NCBI RefSeq assembly: GCF_013337285.1
Contig: NZ_SUPW01000011.1
Span: forward strand, 1-64,000
Source: Agrobacterium tumefaciens
Lineage (GTDB): Bacteria; Pseudomonadota; Alphaproteobacteria; Rhizobiales; Rhizobiaceae
Reading direction: 5' to 3'
Length of the DNA stretch: 64,000 nucleotides
Below, in pieces: positions 58,143 to 64,000 of this stretch. Each line of letters starts with the position of its first letter. The first letter of the stretch is position 1. The notes below the pieces were generated by a model. That model had not been told where the DNA came from, ran no database searches, and worked only from the letters and a program-made list of their open reading frames with translations. Position numbers and translations under genes: made by a program.

Positions 58143-59315
58143 ATGAAATTACGGATCACCGCCGCAATCGCGGCCATCTGCTTCAGTTCTGCTGCTTATG
58201 CCGAGACGATCAAGGTCGGCGTGGTCGGTCCGTTCTCCGGTCCCTTTGCGTTGCAGGGCAAAAACTTCAAGGCCGGCATTGATGCCTGGTTTGCGCTGCA
58301 CGGCAACAAGGTCGGTGATGATAGCATTGAAGTCGTCTATCGCGACGTGCCGCAGGCCGATCCGGCGCAGTCCAAGGCACTGGCGCAAGAACTGGTGGTG
58401 AAGGAACGCGTGCAATATCTTGCCGGCTTCTATTTCACCCCTGATGCCATGGCCGTCACCCCGCTTCTGAAGCAGGGCAATGTGCCGATGGTCATCATGA
58501 ATGCCGCCACCTCGGCCATCGTGACCAAAAGCCCCTATGTGGTGCGCACGTCGTTCACCACCTGGCAGACCTCCACCCCCATCGCCAAGGTGGCGTTTGA
58601 TGGCGGTGTGAAGAAGGTCATTTCGCTGGTCAGCGATTACGGCCCCGGCGTCGATGCCGAGAACGCCTTCAAGGCGGCATTTACCGCCGCCGGCGGCGAG
58701 GTGGTGGAAACCATCCGCATGCCGCTCTCCACCAATGATTTCAGTCCGATCATGCAGCGCGTCAAGGATTCAGGCGCTCAAGGGGTTTTCGCCTTCCTGC
58801 CATCTGGCCCGACCACGCTCGGCTTCGTCAAGGCCTTCAACGATAACGGCCTGAAATCCGCTGGCGTCAAGCTTTTCGCGCCGGGCGATCTCACCCAGGA
58901 ATCCGACCTGCCGGCGCTCGGCGAGGCCGCACTCGGCATGCAGACGACCTTTCATTACGCCGTCTCGCACGATTCACCTGAGAACAAGACATTCGTGGAA
59001 GCCGCCACCAAGGCGATCGGTAATCCGAAGGAACTGTCCTTCCCCTCCGTTAGCGCATTTGACGGCATGTATGTCATCAGCAAAATGATCGAGGCCACAG
59101 GCGGCAAACAGGATGCGGAAAAGGCAGTCGAGGCGGTGAAGGGTCTTTCCTGGACAAGCCCGCGCGGCCCTGTCAGCATCGATCCGGAAAGCCGCCACAT
59201 CACGCAGAACATCTATCTGCGCGAAGTCGCCAAGGGCGATGACGGTTCCTACTACAACAAGGAAGTCCAGACCTTCGAAAAACAGGGCGATCCGGGTCTC
59301 GCGGCCGCGAAATAA
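58143..59315 (+). CDS. livJ: Branched-chain amino acid-type ABC substrate-binding protein
   Basis: The 390-residue protein has a signal peptide (MKLRITAAIAAICFSSAAYAE) and the LivJ-like pattern: IKVGVVGPFSGPFALQGKNFKAGIDAWF, VQYLAGFYFTPDAMAVTPLLKQGNVPMVIMNAATSAIV and DYGPGVDAENAFKAAFTAAGGEVVETIRMPLSTNDFSPIMQRV. The ATG at 58143 follows GGGAGGAAATC. This class binds many ligands besides leucine, including aromatic acids, amides and urea. The symbol is by family only. Confidence 0.9.
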   Translation: MKLRITAAIAAICFSSAAYAETIKVGVVGPFSGPFALQGKNFKAGIDAWFALHGNKVGDDSIEVVYRDVPQADPAQSKALAQELVVKERVQYLAGFYFTPDAMAVTPLLKQGNVPMVIMNAATSAIVTKSPYVVRTSFTTWQTSTPIAKVAFDGGVKKVISLVSDYGPGVDAENAFKAAFTAAGGEVVETIRMPLSTNDFSPIMQRVKDSGAQGVFAFLPSGPTTLGFVKAFNDNGLKSAGVKLFAPGDLTQESDLPALGEAALGMQTTFHYAVSHDSPENKTFVEAATKAIGNPKELSFPSVSAFDGMYVISKMIEATGGKQDAEKAVEAVKGLSWTSPRGPVSIDPESRHITQNIYLREVAKGDDGSYYNKEVQTFEKQGDPGLAAAK

Positions 59316-59332
59316 CCGGCGACACCGGCATC

Positions 59333-59385
59333 GCCGCCACAATGGCGGCATTCTTGAAACGGTCGAACCGCCTTGCAGCGGTTCG
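59333..59385. terminator. Two tandem hairpins between binding-protein and permease genes
   Basis: GCCGCC/GGCGGC (59333-59338 with 59344-59349) is followed by a perfect 8-bp stem CGAACCGC/GCGGTTCG (59364-59371 with 59378-59385). No long T-run follows. They lie in the 117-base gap before the first permease gene and probably stabilise the binding-protein message or attenuate read-through. Confidence 0.6.
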
Positions 59386-59432
59386 GTTCCGGCCCGGACG
59401 GGCGTTACAGCACCGGGAGGAGTTTTTTCAAC

Positions 59433-60296
59433 ATGCAGACGGTCTTCAGCATCCTCATCGATGCGCTTGCCTATGGCATGGTCCTGTTCATCATTTCCAT
59501 CGGTCTATCGGTGACAATGGGGCTGATGCGGGTGGTCAATCTGGCGCATGGCGCTTTCGCCATGATCGGCGGTTACCTCGCCTCTTATGCCGCCCATGGC
59601 CTCGGTTTCGGTTATGCGGCGGCGATCCTCGTTGCCATCGTCGGCACCATCATTATCGCCATACCGCTCGAACGTTTCCTTTACCGGCGGATTTACGGCG
59701 CACCTGAACTGACGCAGGTGCTGATGACCATCGGCATCACCTTCTGCATCATCGGCATCGCCAATTTTGTGTTCGGGCCGACACTCAAAACCATTCCCTT
59801 GCCGCAACAATTGGCCGGCCCCACCGATCTCGGCTTCCGCACCATCGCCACCCACCGCATCTTCGCCATCGTCAGCGGCCTCGTCGTCGCGGCAACGCTG
59901 TGGTTCACTTTTGAAAAGACCGCCTTCGGCATCAAGTTGCGCGCGGCGGTGGACAATGCCGCCATGGCGGCAGCGCTCGGCGTGCGCACCGAGGTCATCT
60001 ATGCCGTCAGCTTCGCCATCGCCGTCGGCCTTGCCGCCATGGGCGGGGTCATCGGCGCGGAGCTGCTGCCGGTCGAACCCTATTATGCGCTGCGCTATAT
60101 GGTCACCTTCCTCGTGGTGGTCTCGGTCGGCGGCGCTGGCTCCATTCCGGGCGCGCTGATAGCCTGCCTGCTGCTCGGCGCCATCGATACGACCGGGCGG
60201 TATCTCGCCCCCGAATATGGCGAATTCTTCTTTTATCTGGCGGTCATCGTGATCATCACGTTGTTCCCGCGCGGCCTTCTTGGAAGGGCGAAATGA
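59433..60296 (+). CDS. livH: Branched-chain amino acid-type ABC permease (LivH)
   Basis: The 287-residue membrane protein begins MQTVFSILIDALAYGMVLFIISIGLSVTMGLMRVVNLAHGAFAMIGGYLA, the standard LivH start, and has the loop IKLRAAVDNAAMAAALGVRTEVIYAVSFAIAVGLAAMGGVIGAE. GGGAGGAG lies 13 bases before the ATG at 59433. It pairs with LivM. Confidence 0.93.
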   Translation: MQTVFSILIDALAYGMVLFIISIGLSVTMGLMRVVNLAHGAFAMIGGYLASYAAHGLGFGYAAAILVAIVGTIIIAIPLERFLYRRIYGAPELTQVLMTIGITFCIIGIANFVFGPTLKTIPLPQQLAGPTDLGFRTIATHRIFAIVSGLVVAATLWFTFEKTAFGIKLRAAVDNAAMAAALGVRTEVIYAVSFAIAVGLAAMGGVIGAELLPVEPYYALRYMVTFLVVVSVGGAGSIPGALIACLLLGAIDTTGRYLAPEYGEFFFYLAVIVIITLFPRGLLGRAK

Positions 60297-60297
60297 G

Positions 60298-61305
60298 ATG
60301 GCGGTGCTCATGAACGACCTGACTGCAACGGCAGACACCCCGAAGGCACGCTCGCCGCTGCGCGCTGTCGCCGGGCCGCTCCTCATCATCGCCGCCGCCA
60401 TCATCGGCTACTTTCTGTTTCCGGATAATCTGGCGCTGCTGACCCGTATCATCGCCATTGCGTTGCTCGTGTTGTCGATCGATCTCGTCACCGGTTATTG
60501 CGGCGTCGCCACGCTTGGTCATGCGGCGCTCTTCGGTGCGGGCGCCTATGCCGCCGGCATCGCCGCCGCCCATTTCGAGATCACCGATCCGCTTCTGATG
60601 ACCGCCATCGGCGCGGCAGCAGGTGGCGTCGCCGGGCTGCTCTCCGGCACGGTTCTGCTGCGCGCCCACGGCCTGCCGCAGCTGGTGCTTTCCATCGCCG
60701 TCATCCATCTGTTCCATGAGGCGGCCAACAAGGCATCGAACTGGACCGGCGGCAGCGACGGGCTATCAGGCGTTTCGCCCGACGCCCTGTTCGGCACCTT
60801 CGAATTCGATCTTTTCGGCCGCACCGCCTATATCTATGGCGTCTGCCTGCTGCTCCTCGTTTTCCTTGCCCTCAGGGTCATCGTCAACTCACCCTTCGGC
60901 ATGCTGTGTCGCGGCGTCAAGCAGGACAGCATCCGCATTCAGGCCATGGGCGGCTCGGTCAACGGCACCATTTTGAAGATGTTCGTCATATCAGGGGTCG
61001 TCGCCGGCATTGGCGGTGCGCTGAACGCCATCTCGACGCAGGTCGTCGGCCTCGACAGCCTCAGCTTCACGCTTTCGGCCGAAGGGCTGGTCATGCTGGT
61101 GCTGGGCGGCGCGGGTTCGCTTTATGGTGCGTTGATCGGCACTGTCACCTTCATGTGGTTTGAGGATGTCGTTTCCGCCGCCAATCCATTCCATTGGCTG
61201 ACGATCGTCGGCCTGTTGCTGATTGCCGTCGTGCTCTTTGCACCACGCGGGCTTTACGGCGCAGGCGAACAGATCATTGCGCGCCTGCGGGGAGATCGCA
61301 AATGA
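60298..61305 (+). CDS. livM: Branched-chain amino acid-type ABC permease (LivM)
   Basis: The 335-residue permease has TGYCGVATLGHAALFGAGAYAAGI and RGVKQDSIRIQAMGGSVNGTILKMFVISGVVAGIGGALNA, standard for LivM. The ATG at 60298 lies one base after the LivH stop with GGAAGG upstream. Its stop overlaps the livG start by four bases. Confidence 0.93.
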   Translation: MAVLMNDLTATADTPKARSPLRAVAGPLLIIAAAIIGYFLFPDNLALLTRIIAIALLVLSIDLVTGYCGVATLGHAALFGAGAYAAGIAAAHFEITDPLLMTAIGAAAGGVAGLLSGTVLLRAHGLPQLVLSIAVIHLFHEAANKASNWTGGSDGLSGVSPDALFGTFEFDLFGRTAYIYGVCLLLLVFLALRVIVNSPFGMLCRGVKQDSIRIQAMGGSVNGTILKMFVISGVVAGIGGALNAISTQVVGLDSLSFTLSAEGLVMLVLGGAGSLYGALIGTVTFMWFEDVVSAANPFHWLTIVGLLLIAVVLFAPRGLYGAGEQIIARLRGDRK

Positions 61306-62066
61306 GCGCCATTTTCGAAGTATCCGGCCTGCAGAAGAATTTCGGTGGCCTCGTCGTCACCAATAATGTCTCGCTATCGCTGTCGCCGGGAGACCGCACG
61401 GTGCTGATCGGCCCCAATGGCGCCGGCAAGACCACCTTCGTCAATCTCGTCACCGGCACCATCAAGCCCTCGGCCGGCACAGTGCGCATTGCCGGCGAGG
61501 ACGTGACAGACCTCAGCGCCAGCCAGCGGGTGAAGCGCGGACTCGTCCGCTCGTTTCAGGTCACGCGGCTGTTTCAGGATATGACGCCTGAAGAACATGT
61601 GGCGCTCGCCATTCTCCAGCGGGAAGGAAAGACCGGCCGGATTTTCGGCCGTTACCGCGCCATGCCCGCGGTGATGAGCGAAGCGCGCGATATTCTCGGC
61701 ACGCTCGGCCTTCTGGCGCTTGCCGAAACAAGGGTGCGGGAAATCGCCTATGGCCAGCAACGGCTGATCGAGATCGCGCTTGCCATGGCGCTTCGCCCGA
61801 AAATCCTGCTGCTCGACGAACCGGCGGCCGGCGTGCCTTCGACGGAAACGGCACGTATCGAGCAGGCGCTGGACCGGCTGCCCGCCGATCTCGCCATATT
61901 GATGATCGAACACGACATGGATCTGGTTTTCCGCTTCGCCAAACGTGTCGTGGTTCTCGCGGCCGGCGCCGTCATCTTCGACGGTTCGCCTGATGATGTC
62001 ACCAGCAATGCGGAAGTCCGCCAAGCCTATCTGGGAAGTTACGCCGATGCCCGCAGCGCCGCTTGA
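61302..62066 (+). CDS. livG: Branched-chain amino acid-type ABC ATPase (LivG)
   Basis: The 254-residue ATPase has Walker A GPNGAGKTTFVNLVTG, VKRGLVRSFQVTRLFQDMTPEEHVALAIL, and Walker B ILLLDEPAAGVPSTETARIEQAL. The signature segment reads EIAYGQQRLIEIALAMAL, the LivG form. The ATG at 61302 overlaps livM. It overlaps livF by 20 bases. Confidence 0.93.
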   Translation: MSAIFEVSGLQKNFGGLVVTNNVSLSLSPGDRTVLIGPNGAGKTTFVNLVTGTIKPSAGTVRIAGEDVTDLSASQRVKRGLVRSFQVTRLFQDMTPEEHVALAILQREGKTGRIFGRYRAMPAVMSEARDILGTLGLLALAETRVREIAYGQQRLIEIALAMALRPKILLLDEPAAGVPSTETARIEQALDRLPADLAILMIEHDMDLVFRFAKRVVVLAAGAVIFDGSPDDVTSNAEVRQAYLGSYADARSAA

Positions 62067-62763
62067 AATCGTCAACCTGACCGCCGGTTACGGCCCGACC
62101 CGCGTCATCGAAGGCCTGTCGCTTTCGGTACCATCAGGTTCGCGTTTTGCCGTTCTCGGCCGCAATGGCGTTGGCAAGACCAGCCTTTTTGCCACGCTGG
62201 CCGGCCAGACGAAACGCTTTTCCGGCGATATCCGCCTCGGCGGACAGGACATTGCCGCCCTGCCGAGTGCCGCCCGCGCCAAAGCCGGCCTCGGTTACGT
62301 GCCGCAGACCCGCGACGTGTTTCCAACACTGACCGTTGAGGAAAACCTTTTCGTCGGCCTCAAGGGTCGGCCGAAATCTGCGATCGAGGAGGCCTATACG
62401 CTGTTTCCACGCCTGAAGGAACGCCGCCGCAATCTCGGTTCGCAACTTTCCGGCGGCGAACAGCAGATGCTCTCCACCGCCCGGACGATTCTCGGGAAGC
62501 CGCGGGTGCTGCTTCTCGATGAGCCGCTGGAAGGCCTCGCACCTGTCATCTGCGAAGAACTGATGGCCGCCTTCTCCAAACTGGCGCAGTCAGGCGAAAT
62601 GACCATTCTTCTCGTCGAACAACGTATCCAGATGGCCATCGACTTCGCCGACCATGCCATTATCATGGAACGCGGCCGCATCGTCTGGGAAGGGCCGTCC
62701 AGCGAATTGGCACAAAACCCGGATATTATCGATACGCATCTCGGGGTTGGCGGGCTGCACTAG
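62047..62763 (+). CDS. livF: Branched-chain amino acid-type ABC ATPase (LivF)
   Basis: The 238-residue ATPase has Walker A GRNGVGKTSLFATLAG, the LivF-typical LGYVPQTRDVFPTLTVEENLFVGL, signature LSGGEQQMLSTARTIL and Walker B VLLLDEPLEGLAPVICEELMAAF. The start at 62047 lies inside the last 20 bases of livG. It ends the importer operon, 144 bases before iolR. Confidence 0.92.
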   Translation: MPAAPLEIVNLTAGYGPTRVIEGLSLSVPSGSRFAVLGRNGVGKTSLFATLAGQTKRFSGDIRLGGQDIAALPSAARAKAGLGYVPQTRDVFPTLTVEENLFVGLKGRPKSAIEEAYTLFPRLKERRRNLGSQLSGGEQQMLSTARTILGKPRVLLLDEPLEGLAPVICEELMAAFSKLAQSGEMTILLVEQRIQMAIDFADHAIIMERGRIVWEGPSSELAQNPDIIDTHLGVGGLH

Positions 62764-62845
62764 CTCAAGGCAGCAATTCACAGAAGCGGGGAGGTATACG
62801 TTTTACCCCCGACCCACCTCATTTATCCGTTCCTAAAAAACCCAA

Positions 62846-62861
62846 TGGAATAAAAATTCCA
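62846..62861. promoter_or_regulatory. IolR box upstream of iolR
   Basis: TGGAATAAAAATTCCA contains GGAA-N6-TTCC, the motif reported for IolR binding in Sinorhizobium meliloti. It lies about 45 bases before iolR, which suggests autoregulation. Confidence 0.8.
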
Positions 62862-62907
62862 CTGGAGCTAAAGTGCACACGATTTCAGTCTGCATAAAGG
62901 AACGACA

Positions 62908-63723
62908 ATGACGGCAATCGAGGCGCCAGAATCGGTGAAGGCTTTTGAGGAGCGATTGCTCCAGGTTGCGGAGGGGCTGCCGAAACGATTGCGGCAATGC
63001 GCCGATTATGTCGCCTCCAATCAGGACCGCATTGCCGTTTCCACCGTCGCCGAAATGGCAGAGGGTGCTGGCGTGCAGCCTTCGGCCTTCATGCGGTTTT
63101 GCCAGATCATGGGCTTTTCCGGTTTTTCGGAAATGCAGCGCCTGTTTCGCGATTCCTATGTCGGCGGCTGGCCGGATTACACCACACGACTAGATCATCT
63201 GCGTGAAAAGGGCGATGAAAGCGCCTCCGGCCTGCTTGCGGAATTTGTCGAAGCCGGTCGTTCCTCGCTGGAAATGCTGCTGAAATCGGTCGATACGCGG
63301 CAGCTTGACGAGGCGGTTTCGGCACTGGCTGGCGCGCGCACTGTCCACATTATCGGTTTGCGACGGTCTTTCCCCATAGCCAGTTACCTTGCCTATGCCT
63401 TCGAAAAAATGAAGGTGCCAGCGGTTCTGCACAGCGCCGTTGGCGGGCTGGGCAATATCAGCGCCATCTCCAGCGATGACGCGCTGATCGCCATCACCTT
63501 CTCTCCCTATTCCACTGAGACGCTGGAACTGGCGGAAACGGCCCGGGCCAATGGCATTCCGGTGGTTGCGCTCTCTGATTCTGCCGTCAATCCGCTGCGC
63601 AAATCGGGCGCAACACTTTTGACGGTCACAGAGATCGATTTCGGTGCATTCCGCTCGCTTTCCGCCACGCTCTGTCTGGCTATTACGCTGGCCGTAGCTG
63701 TGGGAACCCGCAAAACAGCCTGA
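62908..63723 (+). CDS. iolR: RpiR-family repressor of inositol catabolism (IolR)
   Basis: The 271-residue protein has an RpiR helix-turn-helix (EGLPKRLRQCADYVASNQDRIAVSTVAEMAEGAGVQPSAFMRFCQIMGFSGFSEMQRLFRDSY) and a C-terminal SIS domain (VHIIGLRRSFPIASYLAYAFEKM, AITFSPYSTETLELAETARANGIPVVALSD). In rhizobia IolR, encoded before iolCDEB, represses inositol genes until an inositol-derived sugar phosphate appears. The gene after it is iolC, which supports the assignment. Confidence 0.93.
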   Translation: MTAIEAPESVKAFEERLLQVAEGLPKRLRQCADYVASNQDRIAVSTVAEMAEGAGVQPSAFMRFCQIMGFSGFSEMQRLFRDSYVGGWPDYTTRLDHLREKGDESASGLLAEFVEAGRSSLEMLLKSVDTRQLDEAVSALAGARTVHIIGLRRSFPIASYLAYAFEKMKVPAVLHSAVGGLGNISAISSDDALIAITFSPYSTETLELAETARANGIPVVALSDSAVNPLRKSGATLLTVTEIDFGAFRSLSATLCLAITLAVAVGTRKTA

Positions 63724-63929
63724 ATATTTTTATTGAAAATGGAAAAAATAGAATTTATGATCCAAATCCATGAAACGGGCATTCCATATTCGTCCGTCTC
63801 GTGACGGATGACAGTGGGCGGAGGAGGCCTGCCGGAACGAGATGGCGAAAGGGGCGGGCAGCTTTGTCCGATATCGCTCCAAACATGTGAGGCAGGCCGC
63901 CGCAACAGGCGGCCCGAAGGAGGAACCTT

Positions 63930-64000
63930 TTGAAAAAACTTGATCTTATCACGATCGGGCGCTCGTCTGTCGACCTGTATGGTTCGCAGGTCGGCGGCCG
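63930..64000 (+). CDS. iolC: 5-Dehydro-2-deoxygluconokinase, N-terminal part (cut by window edge), TTG start
   Basis: Only 23 codons are inside the window: M-KKLDLITIGRSSVDLYGSQVGG, the conserved start of IolC, a PfkB-type kinase that phosphorylates 5-dehydro-2-deoxygluconate in myo-inositol breakdown. AGGAGG at 63918-63923 lies six bases before a TTG at 63930, and no ATG is available, so TTG is the start. iolD, iolE and iolB are expected beyond the edge. Confidence 0.88.
   Translation, partial: MKKLDLITIGRSSVDLYGSQVGG

Overview
The window is high-GC alphaproteobacterial chromosomal DNA. Its gene content points to Agrobacterium (Rhizobiaceae), most likely the catabolic second (linear) chromosome. 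The main reasons are a complete pobA/pobR, pcaQ-pcaDCHGB and pcaR-pcaIJF set in the Agrobacterium arrangement, a SoxR-type promoter in front of a sodBII-like Fe-superoxide dismutase, a RIME-like rhizobial palindromic repeat, a rhizobial iolR-iolC start, and a very high density of ABC importers. This assignment comes from reading the sequence, not from a database match. No rRNA, tRNA, CRISPR array, phage or transposase was seen.

Layout. 1-3.4 kb: the truncated start of an AGE-family sugar epimerase gene, a 2-keto-4-pentenoate hydratase-like enzyme, and a SoxR-box promoter driving sodB, a 7Fe ferredoxin and a flavin reductase-like protein. 3.4-10.5 kb: a minus-strand operon with a PotA/AfuC-type ABC importer, a glycerophosphodiester phosphodiesterase and an inositol-monophosphatase-like enzyme, facing a ROK regulator. 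10.6-12.6 kb: a secreted PAP2 phosphatase with an autotransporter-type beta-repeat tail. 12.8-23.5 kb: a pectin/rhamnogalacturonan-oligomer locus with a divergent binding protein, an uncharacterised 840-residue protein, GH105, GH28, an ATPase, two permeases and a LacI regulator. 23.7-29.8 kb: a second LacI-controlled operon with two paralogous sugar-binding proteins, two TIM-barrel isomerase-like proteins and an IolG-like dehydrogenase.

30.3-48.3 kb is the centrepiece: a continuous hydroaromatic and aromatic acid island. An amino-acid-type ABC importer, AroE, AroQ and a two-domain QuiC convert quinate/shikimate-type compounds to protocatechuate. PobA supplies protocatechuate from 4-hydroxybenzoate. 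PcaHG-B-C-D then PcaIJ-F take it through beta-ketoadipate to succinyl-CoA and acetyl-CoA. Four local regulators (PcaR, PobR, PcaQ and a TetR protein) sit beside their targets, and operator-like motifs are visible for PcaR, PcaQ and the TetR protein.

48.3-57.8 kb: a small ABM-domain protein, a dipeptide-type ABC importer with fused ATPases and an M14-type peptidase, an AraC/GyrI-like regulator and an unrecognised 125-residue protein. 58.1-62.8 kb: a LivJHMGF-type importer. 62.9-64.0 kb: iolR behind a GGAA-N6-TTCC operator and the first codons of iolC. Regulation is mostly local, with palindromic operators between divergent genes. Strong hairpins separate binding-protein genes from the next gene in several operons.
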